A program made the translations under genes and the position numbers. Positions 47,316 to 60,800 of a stretch of 64,000 nucleotides of DNA are shown one piece after another; the stretch's first letter is position 1; every line of letters starts with the position of its first letter. This DNA is from Effrenium voratum (Eukaryota; Sar; Dinophyceae; Suessiales; Symbiodiniaceae). Where the stretch lies: NCBI GenBank assembly GCA_963377175.1, contig CAUJNA010001213.1, forward strand, positions 558,001-622,000, read 5' to 3'. The notes beneath the pieces are model-generated. The model did no database searches, was not told the origin of the DNA, and worked only from the letters and a program-made list of their open reading frames with translations.

Positions 47316-48006
47316 TCTTTAGTATAAAGAACACGACTTCTCCGTGGCCCAAAGCGATAAACATCACATCGGCCAAGTCGACGCCGCTTCGCGGCGAGGT
47401 GATGGCAAGCTTTCCACCAGTTGCCCCCCCCGCACCACTGCGCGAAAAGCGGGCTATAGTGCCTGCAAGATCACTTATTTGTCAGAATTTGTCAGGTTAC
47501 ACCAAACCTCGATCGCATATGGGTTTGTCTCAGAACCGAAGACCCTGGAAATTGGTGGTATTCCTTTCGTTCCCCGTTCCCCCTCGTGAATTCCCCCTGT
47601 TCGTTGTGCAGGAAATCTATCAACACTGGAGATATTGTTTTTGTTGAAGGCCAAAAAACATTCCCCAGAAAAAAACGACATAATCATATCAGGGGGTTGG
47701 CCAAGCAAATTTTGCCCCAAACCCCCTTTAGGTTTTTTTGTTAAAGACAAGCATACCAGAAATTGTGGCTTGCGGTGTGGCTTGCGCCTCAAGTTCTGAG
47801 GCTATGAGAACTTTGGGCTCCTGTCCTATGCCCGGTTCGGACGGACCTACAGGTGTCGAGGGAGCTCCTTGATGCAAAGGATCCAACGCCTTGATGCGTC
47901 ACGTGGTTCCAATTTCACTCAACTGGTTTCGGGGGAAATCTGAGCTGCCTTTTTGTGTTTTGTTGCTCCCTTCCAACGTCAACCAAGGAAGGCCCTTCTT
48001 GTGCTT

Positions 48007-48108
48007 CTTACCTCTTAAAAACACAACTTTTCAACTTTTTGGGGGTAACATGGGCTATATGTCTGTAAAAGATGAGCTTCCCCAGGGCTTGGAGTTTTAA
48101 GGGGTAAG
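48007..48108. mobile_element. TIR element, family 1, copy 3
   Basis: Ends CTTACCTCTTAAAA and TTTTAAGGGGTAAG. Exact duplication GCTT (48003-48006 and 48109-48112). Confidence 0.92.
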
Positions 48109-48153
48109 GCTTTTGCCCTCGGTGAAAAGAGAGACTCAGCTCTCAGGACTCAG

Positions 48154-48208
48154 CTTCGAGGACCGGCAGTGCTTCCAACTGCGCAAGGATCGCATCCATG
48201 GCCCATCG
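48154..48208 (+). CDS. Candidate kinase N-lobe exon
   Basis: The frame FEDRQCFQLRKDRIHGPS has high GC3 and could be the strand and loop that precede the ATP-binding Lys exon at 48830. If so, the glycine loop is degenerate (IHGPS) and a short exon between the two is still missing. Its phase fits the candidate exon at 46314. Confidence 0.35.
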
Positions 48209-48829
48209 GCTCTTTGGCAAAAAGAACGGGGGGACCTTTCCGCGGGAGGATTCCCCGAGTGTTTTCTTTTTGATAAAGAAACGCCGATCCCACAAAGAAG
48301 CATCAAGTCCAGCAACTCAGCAGCTCCGGAAGTGGAGTTGATTTCTTATTGGACCCAGTTGGAGGTAGTGTTGCAAATCACTGCGGGCATCCTGGGTCCA
48401 GCATCCCGCACCTTACCTGACCCAGCGGTCCCAGATACCGTGGGTAGAACTAGAACCCGTTGTGTTTGCCACGGTTTTCCCGGGTTGCAGGAAATTCTGC
48501 GGTAAAACAGCTTACTTAGTGTGTTTTGGGGCTATTTGCTGTAGATGTTCCTGTAACGGAACCCTTTGACAATGGTTTCGTTACGTTATCTTTGGGGGCT
48601 GCTGGATCCACTGGGTTCCAGTGAACTTTGCGTCGAGTTGATTCTCCAGTTCCTCGAACATGATCCCGAAGCCCCAACCCAGCGAACCCCTCCCATTGGC
48701 AAACACATCCGGCTAGCCACTTTCCAGGCGAATACTTTTAGGGGAGGAGGGGGGAATGTCTGATTGGGAATGGGACGATTGCTGGAAATCCCTTCTGGCC
48801 TTGACTTGCGGACCAGGGGTTGCCCTAAG

Positions 48830-51800
48830 CATTTGGGTCACCGTTGCGTGGCCTGCAAAACCTCTCGCCGCGGTCCTCGTTCAAAATCTGTTTGCGCACC
48901 CTTGGTTCCGTGTCCACGCTTTTGGCGGAGCGGTCTGGTATAGAGACCTGAACTCATGAAAGTCCTGGTGAGGCACTGGGAAAAAGGATACTGGGTTGTT
49001 ACCCAGTTAGGAGGCACTCCAAATTTTGCCTGACCTCAACTGGATCAAATAGGATGTTTGGTTTCTCAACAGTTGAGGTAACTTTGCGAGAGCTAAGGAC
49101 CAAGTCCGTTCGGAGGCCGAGACGCTGCGCACCCTGCAGCATCCGAACTTGCCCCGAGTGGTGGAAAGCTTCGAGGAATGCTGGCGGTCAAGAGCGAGGG
49201 CCTAACATGACGACCGCTTGCTCAAGAAATTGATTTATTTTGATTCCTTTTGGTTTCAAATGGAAATGTGATTCGTTTAAGCAAATAAAGGAGATGATTA
49301 GAATGGGGTTGTGGGTACATCATAGTCATAGGGCAAGTGTGGAACTGCATTGCCCCTTACATAATGTTCAAAGCATTCTGTCTTCACAGATTGCCGTATC
49401 TTGGTTTCCCGACACGGAAGCGAAATGAATGGGTATCTTTTGGTTGTTGTTTTTCAGAGCCCGCATTTGGACAGCCTGTTGTGGAGCCCCCTTTACAAGA
49501 CAACACGGAAAGCCCCCCTTGCGGGTCTCCACACTTTAAGGGTGGCTCTTGCCATTCGCTTAACCATGCCGTATCAAATCGAATATGAGTTTCTCACAAT
49601 GATGAACGCTTTGATGGGATCCCTATTTTGAGAACACCCAAATGATCGTCAGCATATTGCACCATCGTTGGGAGTAGACATCCCTGCAGGACTAGAACGG
49701 CATGTGGAGCAGAGTTTTGGTACCCCTACCCACCCCCCTACCCATCCCCTACCTTACCCATCCCCTGAAAGTTAGGACTATACAAGTGGTATATATATAA
49801 ATATATATATATATATATAACTCCGTGGCTGCAAACCCCGCCAGTGCTTCTGAAAGCGCCGCTTTGTTCAGGACTACAACAGCGTGTACATCATCTCCGA
49901 GCTGGCGGACAGCATCCGCTTGCTCACCTTCGTGCGGTGCCGCTACGAGTCCAAGACCGAGATCACCGAGGCGTGGCTGGCGCAGGCGGGGAAGGGGCGG
50001 GTGAGAGGTTCCCAGAAAACCCATTGAGCCGAGGGAGGGATGCACCGGACCCAGCTAAATATGGAATCCCTGGTTGGGGGGGGTAGAGACAAGGGGCCCG
50101 GGTGGGTAGTTGAGAGCGCTGGGGAACCCTCAAACTGGCATCAAGTACCGAGTCCCCACGGCCCGTTTTAGTCATGGGGTTGTGGCTAGCTGGTGGTTGG
50201 AAGGGGGCCGGACTTGTTGCTGGAAGGGTCCAAATGTGTGTGTTTTTTAAAGGGGAGTTAAGCAGCTACTGTTAGTTCCGTAAGCACATGGTGGCATGTC
50301 CCCTTCTTTTTAAGGGTAGATGTTGCAGTTCTTAAGGGTGGAGGCTGCTGGCAGTGGCCCGCGTTTCATGTTTTTTTGAAGCGGGGTTCCCTTTGTTCGT
50401 GTGTTGTTTTTCTTGCTTAGCCCCTTTCAACAAGGGCGACCTTTCCCCTGTATGAATCCGGGAGCTCTGCGTAGAAGCCAAAGACCTTTTTGCTTCGGAT
50501 TTCGCGCCCCTCCCGATGCGAAACGATGAAACGAGGGTAACTCCGAACATCAATACTCTGGATGATGTGTGGATGGTTGCGAAATCCATTTCGCACCACT
50601 TTGAAGCCACGGGAAACCATTGTTCATGAGTATTTACACGGTCCCACGGTTTCTTAGCAACCATCCACAGTATTTCATGTTACAGATTCAGGGCTTGGAT
50701 TGGTTTGGATTTGGATTTGAATCCATTTGTGTATTGTTGTAATGGTAAATGAGAAACGCCCCGGTGCACCTCCAAACCCACCATCCAGACCACCAACTGG
50801 GAAGCAACTATTTTATGGAGTAAAGGCATGTAAAGGCCGTGAAAACCTTTATAACCGTCTTGGCAGAGCAAATCTTACCTCTTAGAAACACAACTTTTCA
50901 ACTTTTTGGGGGGTAACATGGGCTATATGTCTGTAAAAGGTGAAAACTTCCCCAATCCTTGGAGTTTTAAGGGGTAAGAAATCAATGGCTGCGGGCGCTC
51001 AAATGGACGCTTTGTGGTCCTTGTGCTTTGCATTCCTTGGGCCCAACGTCCTTCCCTGACGACGAGGGGTCGAAGAAGAGCACCACCTGGGCACCAAGGC
51101 TTCCCTGGAGCACCTGAGCAGGGCTCGCCGTGTTTCTCCCTTTGGTTTTGAGAACACATTTTTTTTTGGTGAGTCTCCTTTTGGTGGCTTGGATTGGTGG
51201 TTTGGAGGTGGTTTCCCGGGGCGGTTTCCCATTCACCCACTACCAGAAAAAGGACCGGCTTCAAATCCTTACAGCCAATACAAAGCCTTTTCCCATCCAT
51301 TTGGTGGGACGCTTTTTTTGATCGCACCGAGGTGCTTCGGCAAATCCTGGACGTGCTGAGCTATTGCCACCAGCTCAAGCCCCACAGCATCGTGCACGGC
51401 GACTTTGGGCCGCGCGCTCGGAATTGAAGCCACCGGAGCTCCGAATGTCAATCAAATTTTCCCAGTTGTTCGAAGCGAATGGATCAAAATGACCTCTTTG
51501 GGCTTTCCCTTTTTGGGTTCCCTTTTTGGTTTCCCTTTTTGGCTTTCACCTCTTTTGGGATCCCTCATCGCTTAAGGTGATCACCTTTTAGTTCCAGGCC
51601 CTTTGGGCGGAGTTTTGTTCACTGGGACAGCTGAAGAGAATGTGTTCGGTGTTCCCTGCAGCGCCAAATTTCGGACTTTTCTTGGCCCCCCTCTCAGGAG
51701 AGGAAGGGCCCACGCGTCAATTAATTTACTAGGGCCCCCGTAGTGCCCTTTTACCGTTTCTTTTTTGGGAGAGGGTTCCCAGAAAAAAAGGGTACCCTTA

Positions 51801-54800
51801 TTCTATCTCCTCTAATTACTGGAGGAGCTAGTTTAGGGAAGCCATGTTTCCCCGGTTGCCACGTGGTCAGGATGAAGAGTGTGGGCTTGGCATCCATCTC
51901 GGATCCCGCCACCTCTCCACATGCGCCTCGGATCGAATTCCGACTGGGTGGCCCAACAGCTGTGGATCTTTTGCCGCAGCAAATGGACCGGACCTGACCT
52001 TCTGGTCTTCCTGTGTTTGGTCAAGTCTTAGTCAAGGTCTCAAAAGGTCATCGCCTTTTATGTCCAGGTCCTTTGGGCAAGTGAACATGGGAAGAAGGTT
52101 GTTGTTTTTTGGTGCTGGTACGGAATGATGCATTTTGCGGCTCCATTGCATAAGGGGTCATTTTTGTTGAGGAAAGGATTCTCGCTGGATCCAAGGAAAA
52201 CCAACGGGCTTTTGAGTACAGAATCAGTGGTGTTGCATTTTTTTCTTTTTGGGGGAAATATGGGAAATATGGGATAGTGGCTTTTGTTCAGGTTGGGCCG
52301 GGCATATTGCAACCCCCCATATGGAGCCTAACAATTTCTTCCAGCGGCCTGACAAGGGGTTCGGCTCTTGACTAGTTGGGTCTTTGCTACCCTTGAAGAC
52401 TTCAAGATCTCAGAAAACATGGACGCAAACATCCCTGCTCCAGCTTGGGCCCATGGGACGGGTGAGGGTTCCAGATGCAACATGGATCCTTCAAGTCGGG
52501 GGCAGCTAGCATAAGGAAGGAACTGGGATACCCTCCCTATTTGGAAGCATGGGGCTGTCTAAAAGACCCTGGCCTATCCTTTCTTTGCGACCAGCGTCCA
52601 CATGTGTGAGCAGACAGGAGCATAAATGAATTTATCAGGAAAGCGAAGCAAACCAACACCCGGTACATGTTCGAGCCAACTCCCATTGCGACATGATTCC
52701 GTGATTGCTATTGGGTTGGATCTTTAGACTTTAACTTTTTGGTTGAAATCATTGGGGTTTTCCACTAAACCCACAAAAAGTTAAACTTTTTGCAGAGGGG
52801 TCAACAGCAACCAAGATTCCTTTCGTCATGTGGAGCATTTCGCCCGCAGAACCAGAGGATTCTTAATTGAACACGTGATCCTCCTTCCTAGCGGCGTCAA
52901 GCCTTTTGGCGGGTGATGACCAGTGGGAGGGGTCGGCCAAGTGCATGGATTGGATGTGCAGAGGTCTTTGTTGCTAGAATTGTTCCTTCAATTCACCAGC
53001 TTTTCACTGACATGACTTTTTCTTTGCATTTTTCTAAAAGATGCGACCAAAGGCGCTTGTTGCAATGTTCCAGATTTGGGGTCCGTAGATGCTGGATACG
53101 ATGGACTTCCTCTCAATTCTCAGGGCGCCATAGTTTGCTCATTTGCCCCAAGGCCTTTTCCAATCGTTTGAGTTTCATTCTTTTGATTTCAGCCGCCCAA
53201 GCGAGCGAGTCGGGCCAACCCGGTTGGCCTCGAGGTGATCATCCCAGACCTCGGCCTGGCGGGGGTTTTGTCCCCCCCCGGCAACCACGTGGCCAAGGCC
53301 CGGTTTTGGTCGGCTTTGTCCCAAGGAGTCGGAAATCGATCGGAATCGTTGATCCAATGGGTAGCCAGCCATTGTTCCTTTTGTGTCTTAAAGGGTGGCT
53401 TCCTCGGGGTACCTACTGCATGGGTGAATACATTCATATATATATATAGACTCTCCCGCGTCCAGCTCGACGTTTTTTCGGGGTCCTCTGCTTGAAGGCA
53501 TGGGAATTTCTGAACGTCAGGCTCCATGTTAGTTGGTGTGGTGTATGTTGTGTTGACGCTCGGCGCCCTTTTCTGGAGCTGATTTAAAGTTTAGATGGAA
53601 AACAAAAGGACGGTATTTATTTTGGGGGTCCCCCTGTTTTGGCATACCCATATGGTTGGTGATCTTTGGGTTTCTTTCTGAAGCCGTTTTCCCAACAAGG
53701 CCCGACCGTGTCAGGTCCGATGAGTAGAAGCTGGGTGGATCTCATAGGAATCGGGCCCCCTAAAATGGGAAGGGTCTCGTTTTGCCGTTGCCGTCCATTA
53801 TAATGCCAACTCAGTTGTTCAAAGCAGACCTTTTGACCTTTTGGTTTTCCCACTTTGGTCCATATTTAGTCATGGCCCCAAAAGGTTTTTAGTTCCAGGT
53901 CCTTTGGGCAACTGAGCCAACCAAAAGCTGGTCCAGCAACTTGAGAAACACCCATGGGTCCTTATGTCATTGCCGGGCTCCACATTCCTGTTCAAGCTTC
54001 TGCCCTGAAGGTGACATCAGCACAGCACCTCCGGCCAGAGCAAGACTCCTACACCCGGGAGTGCTGCAGCCCAAAGCAGGATGCAGCTCGGCTAGGGTCG
54101 CTTAACGCATGCAATTGCTGAGTATGTCGCAGGCGCCTATTCTGGGATTGGTTTCAACAGGAAATAGGGGTCTCCATGTTTTGGCACATACCAATTTTGA
54201 GGCTCAGGCGAACTATGGCCCGCCAACGAATTGAAGCCACAAAGACACACTGTGAGGTCGAGGTCGCCAAACAAGCCACGGACTGGTCCCTTCAGAGGTG
54301 GGGGAAGCGGCCCCCTTTCTCGCCGGCACTGCTTCAATAGACAATTCCCACTGCCCCCCCAACCACTACCTAGGGGAAAACAGGGCAATTCTGGACTACG
54401 GCCCTTTAAGTGGGATTTATGCTGCTGTTTTTTTTCACCATTAAACTCTGGGCGGCAGTGGTGTGGTACCGGAAGCCATCTTAGATTCTGATATTCAAGA
54501 CTTGGGCCATTTGCCCGAAGTCTTCCAGATTCCAGTTGGTTTCTCACAACCACTTGCACTCCTGCTTGGTTCCCATTCAAGCCGACCGTTCGTGCTTTGA
54601 AACAATGCACCCGCGGAAAGAAACACAAAGCAGACACGCCCCGCGCAAAAACAGAAAGTGATTGGCCTTTCGTATCCCTACGCCGAAATAGTGGCGCCCC
54701 AGCAAACGGCACCAACCAAAAAGCAGCAAACTGTCTTGCATGGAGGTCTTTGGCGTCTCCAAACCTATTTGAGTTTTTAAGGTAGGCCAAATACGGAGCC

Positions 54801-57800
54801 GAAGCTGCAAAAGAGAAAACATATGGGGTAGACCGTATATATATATATATGCATATATATATATATGTAGCGTATATATTTATAACTATATGGTTTGCAA
54901 ATATGAAGCAGACTTGCAGAATCGGAATACATGTTTGGTTGTTCTTCTGCGTAGCCCCTGGGCCAAGGTTTGGGTGCAAAATCTGATAGCATTGCTTTTT
55001 TCTTTGCGCAGGTGGTGAGGAAACTCTTAAGTGGTGGTTGGGATTTGTGGCTTGGGGATTTGCACCCCTAATTCTTATAGAGGGTAAATGGAGTTGAAAC
55101 CCCAAACCACTACACCGCCAGGTGCCAGACGAAACCAGCCCCAAGCCACTAAACCACCAGGCGCCAAACCAAAAAATCACCAAAGAACCAGGCTTTGGTT
55201 TGGTTCTTCTACAGGCTTACTGGGTTTGAACCCCCCAAACCACTCAACCACTAAGAGCCCTTTCGAAAAAGCATCAAGCCGGAAGGGGTCTGAGTGGGGT
55301 TTCATGGTTGTTGTTGGGACACATTTTGCTTATTCTTGCGCGAATTGCGGTTCAGTGGTTGAAATCCAAATCTACTGAACTGCTAGAATTCTAAGATCCA
55401 AGGTTTGGGCGACCTTCCCCCCCCCAAAAAAAACCCATATCAAACCGGGGCGGGTCTGGAAGCTGAGGAGGAGGTTCCACCAGGCGCCCATTCTTTCCCA
55501 ACAAAACAACATAAATATATCAAGCCCGGGGGGCCGGGAAAGCAGCCGCGGACAAGCGGAAAGGAACCGATCGGGGAGGTGTGGGCCTGCGGGTGTCTGC
55601 TCTTCATCTTGCTCAGCGGCTGCGCGCCGCTGAAAGCCAACGACCTCTCCTTCGGAGGGCCCTTCACCGCCCCGGAGGCCTCCGGCCACCTCCGGGTGGC
55701 GCCTGCATCCGAATGGCACGGGGCGGTGGGCTCGTTTTGGGGTCGCTTTGGGCGGGGGCCCGGGGAGGTTCTTTCGAAAAATCGAAGAAAAAAAATGCAC
55801 GACCCGAGGGCCGGAACTCAGACTTGGAACTTGTTGGGCTTGGTTGCAATTTTAGTGGGTAAATAAAAGGTTATAACTGGCTTGTTTGTGGCCAATCGAA
55901 CCAGCAATTTGGGTGTGTTCGTTGTTTTCCTCGGGGAGCCACAACATGGTGGCTTTCCCCCCTTGAAAACCAGCTAGCACCCCGAAAAAAGAGACACATC
56001 CTGGCGTTGCAAGGACTTCACTCAAGAAGTGTTTTTGTTTACTTGCCCGATGCGGTGGTTTGGAGGGGTTGGTTTCCCCAAAGCCCCCTACAAGAATCTG
56101 CAGTTCAAACCTAACCCCCCAAGTGGGTTCATCTTCATGATGAACCCGGAGGTCTCCGTTTGGCTTGTCTTGCTTTGGGAGTCAGACCCGCCAAGCCAGC
56201 GGTTTGCCTTTTGGTCTTTGTCGAAAAAGGGGTAGGCTCGAAAAATATGACACACCCATTTATGGACCCCTCCCCCTGGTAGCGGGATGGCGGGTTTTGG
56301 GCGAAACAAGACCCCACCGGACTCCACCCATGGAAACGGGGCACCGGGCGGCGTTTCATGTTGGAGCGACAAGCCACCCTTGGGCTCGATCTAAAGGCAG
56401 CCAAAGGGTCGACCATTTGGGGGTCACCGGATTTGGGGACAACCACTTGCAACCAACTTTTTTCGCGGCTTATTCAGTCAGGCTCGGCCACCGAATTTCC
56501 CCACGAAAAGCAAGGGACGAGACCCTGTTGTCCCGTGTCCTCCTCTCGGAAAAACGAAACAACAATTTGGGTGTGTCTTTGTTCCGGAGACCCACGACAT
56601 GGTGGTTTTCCACTCCATGTTTAACCTGGACTCTGAGTGCATAGGATGTACTGCGCGTTCAACCCGAAACCCCGGAAATTTTATCAGAGAGGGGCCAGTC
56701 TTTCATGCGTGGAACATGGGAGTTTTGTCTCTGTTCAAGCGTGGTCATGGGTCACAAATAATGTTCCTCTCGTTCACAAACCTTAAAACCCTTCTTGGAA
56801 AGTAGTCTTCCAAGAACCCCCTGTGCAGTTCAATGTTTGTGCATGGGAGGGTAAATGGCAGCGGCATCACTATCATTTCGAGAAAAAAAAACAGGGCTTC
56901 ACATTTCAAACTTGCCTGGGTGTTCTCGCTCCGAGCACTGTGCAGCCCCCCCCCTTTTGTCAAGATTTCCAGGATATATGTGCGCTTGACAAATCACCTA
57001 AATACCAGCTGATGTTGAGGTGTCCCTTGTCAAACAGTTGATTTTTGGTATCAACTTAGTTCAGAGAGCCCTGTGGTATCCAAACCTGGCGGGCAAATAG
57101 CCATACATTGACCCTTTGTCCCAGTTACACGCCTGCTTTGAACATTTGTACAGTTGGGTGCAAGTAGATGGCACAATTCCACCGTGTTGGTTTAGTTGTT
57201 CCCTTGCCCACATCTAGCGGAAATTCTACTTGCACCTACTTTTTCCGCTAGCTATCATTGCATGCATTCCCTTGGAGTCTGACTCCTAACCATTCTCTGG
57301 CGGAGCTTCCATTTGCTTAAGAATATGTTTTAACTTTCCCTTGTTGGTTTTAAAGGGATATTGTAACTACTATCTGTGTTTTTCTGCAGGGGTCTTAGGC
57401 AAACGTCAGCTTCCCTCTAATTGGTGGTTTGGATTGGTGGCTTGGTGGGTAAGGAGGGGCTTCAATTCCATGTACCCTCAACAAGAACCCGGGGTTCAAA
57501 TACCAAACCACCAATCCAAATCGCCAACTAGGGTATGTACGTTTGTTGTCCCCCTTGTTGGTTTTACAGGGCTCTCAGTCCGTGGTTGTTGTTTTTTTTT
57601 GCAGGGGGCCGGGGGCTTAGTGAACGCATGTGAACGCCCTGAGGACTGGTCCAGCTTGCGCCATGCCTCGGCGCAAGCGGAGGCGCTCTGTTCTCGCATG
57701 CTCGAGAGCAGCTCGGACGGGGCGAGCGGGGCGGGGGGAGGGAAAATTGCTCACCCGAAAATTGCTCACCCTCCTTGGCTGTATTGTGGACACTTAGGGT

Positions 57801-60800
57801 CTGGTTGGAGTCTAGTTGTTTTTTGTTTGGAGGACCTCTTGTCCTTATTGTGGACACTTGGGGTCTACTTGGCGGTTTTTGTTGGAGGACCCCTTGGCGA
57901 ACGTTGTTTAGGTGAGGATTTATGTCCACCAACCACTGCTTGGAGGGTTCCCTATCGAAAGTTCATGGCCATTTTGCAACTAGTGCTTGTTTATCGGATA
58001 TTTGTTTCGTAGTGGTTCGGGCCCCCAGCCCGGAAGGGTGGTCAGAACCCTAGAAGGTTCTTTGCTTTCCTAGGGGTTTGCAGTGGGGGACTCATCGACT
58101 CATCGCTTTGGACGCCCTTTGTTTGCCTGTTCACCGCGCGTGGTTGTTATATATGGGGGTGTACACATCCCCAAATGTTTTTGTTTTTTGCTTTGTGCAT
58201 GATCTTGATTTGTGGGCTTGTTTGATTCTGCTTGGGCACGATTGGGAGCCCATATGCGTAACTGTAGGTGTCCAAGGGCATTTCTTGTGAGACTGGCGTG
58301 GGACTACAACTTTGGAGGTCTCCGTGTTGGAAACGAGTTGTGAAACCTTACCCCTCTAAGAGTATTGCTGCACGGACGTTAATTTTTGTTTAGTGGCAGA
58401 CAAACAGTTTGGACTTTCTTTGACCTATGAGCTTGGGAAGTGAGATTGCTTTTGTGGGGGGAGCAGGGGGGCCCCCCATCCCTCAAGTCTCAGGGCATTC
58501 CTCGCGTCCCTAGCTGGGATTAGCAGGTGCCCAACGAAGTCCTTTTGCTTCACCGAGTCGGGGATAAAGCGAGCTCACCATGACCCCTTTTTTGGCGCCT
58601 TATGTCAGGTTTCCAGCTTACTACAAAAATCACAAATGCTTGAGTCGGATAACAGGTAGGATCCTTTTCCAACAGTCATGGAAGAGTGGACAAGCGACAG
58701 TTTCGAGAGCATGGATGGCTTTGGTCTTTCAGAACCCTCCTGTTCAATTCCATGATTTCTGAAAGAAAATCGATTACCTGTTTCCGATTGATTTCCAAAG
58801 CCAGGGCGAGTTTGGGTTGGTTTTGCAGTTCTCTTTTGCTTTCCCTTCAAAATCGACCTGCTGGGTTTTGGTCGGCTTTATCTTTTGCTTTGGGTTGGTT
58901 TTGCAGTTATCCTGCAGTTGTCTTTTAAAGGGGTCCCCGTTTTTGTGGCTGCAGGTCCTTGACACAACGCGTCCGCGTTGGGTTCTAAACCGGTATTCAC
59001 CCAGCAAACCCAATTATATGCCTCCGTTAGCCAGACCTCTCGGTCAAGCGGGGGTCAGGTTGTCAGCTTGACCGCGGTCCCGTCTTTTCGCCCTGTAAGG
59101 GTGGTTTAGATTTACATGTTGGTAACCAACTAGCTCACTCCCTGAGTTCCTGGACTTTCAAACTTTTTGGGTTTGGGCCTTGTAGAGGTAAACAACAAGT
59201 CCGGACCTTTCCTTGGCGAATCCACTCGACTTGATGTGAGTTAAGGTGAGTTCCTTTTGGGCTGATGTTGGGGGACATTCATTTGTCCACAGCGAATCGA
59301 CGGGATACCTTGGCGACCATTCTTTGTCTTGGCCCCACAATGTTCCTCCTAGAAATTAACACGGATCCCACAAGTGTGACAAGGGAGGTGCTCCAAAAGC
59401 ACACCCTCTCTCCCACTAACATGGCACCTCACAGGGGGTCCCTCCAAGAAGCTTATCTTTCAGGTGCCCTCCCACTGGTGCCATGTTGGTTTGAGGGCCC
59501 TTCCCTCCCGCCAAGCATGGAAGCTGACAGGAGTCTCTAGAAGGAAATTATTTTCCAGCACCCCTGTCATGTTCCATGTTAATTGGTGCCATGTTAGGGT
59601 TGTCAATTGGTACCCAAAACGGCAACCACACAAGGGCACATCAGGACAAATGGCCATGGGTCAACACCAATGGTACCATTTTGGGGTAGGTGAATTCACC
59701 ACCCATTGTAGACCTATTTTGGTGGTTGGATTGAATCGGATGTTCATTGGGGGCTAACCGGTGTTTTTGACCCATAGCCAAATGGACAAAATTATTGGAG
59801 GGTGGAGGGCCTTTCACCTCTCCTTTCCGGGGCTCGACCTGAGGCAACCCGGCACAGCGGCCCACGGCCGCGGAGTGTTTGCGGTACCCTTGGCTTCAGG
59901 AGACCAACTTCTGCAAGATGGCCCCTTGTCGCTTTCGATTCCGAGACTAGGTGCCAGCTAGGTGCCAACTTTTACCGTTTCTTTTTTGGGGAGGGTTCGG
60001 GACCCTACTAAAACAGACAGCAACAAGTTGGTACCCTTGTCCTAACCTCTCTACTGGAGGGCCTAGGAGATGGGCGACATGTTTTGAGGCCCCGGCTTTT
60101 TTTGTTTTCGAAAGGGAAACCCAAAGCGAAACCCGGGATGAGGGGTGCCCTAGAACCAGAGAGCCCCACCGTATGGGTGTTTCTCAAAATGGGGTGAATG
60201 CCAGCATCTTGCAGGTAAGCTACTCAGATTCAGCCACAAAACCATGGTAGATCAGGGAATATTTGAGGGGTTCCCGTTTTCCTTACTTGAAATATGCAAG
60301 GCACACTCACCGTAGGGTCGCCTTTTTGTAAGGGAAACCAACCAAAAAGCCGTTGCTATTTTGGTCAACAGAAATTGACATCTGTTTTGAGACATTTTGA
60401 TTGGGTTGCTTCTTTTCATGTTTTTGCCTCAGGGAGTTTTGCCCTGAGCAGTTGCAGCCAACAGAGCGCCCTGGTTTCCGATGGCCCCGAAGGGTTTGGG
60501 TTTCCTTGGTGACCATCATGGCCTTCCTGGTTCCTGAAAGGATGGCCCACTTAGCTCGAGCTGGCTTTGAGGATTTGAAACAAGTATTTCTCACGTCCTG
60601 AGTTCCTGGGCTTTAGTCGGTTGCCCTGTCAGTGGTTAAACATTCAGCTTCGCTATTTCTTGAAGCTCATCCACTCTTTCAGAAGTGAGGTATTGGTGTG
60701 AAAATGCCCCCGGTGAAATTCCTAACTTGGTGGCTCTGGGCGCGAATCGCGCTGGTGTTCATGTGGCCCATATTTTTTGGCAAGGTTGAGCCGCTGTCAA

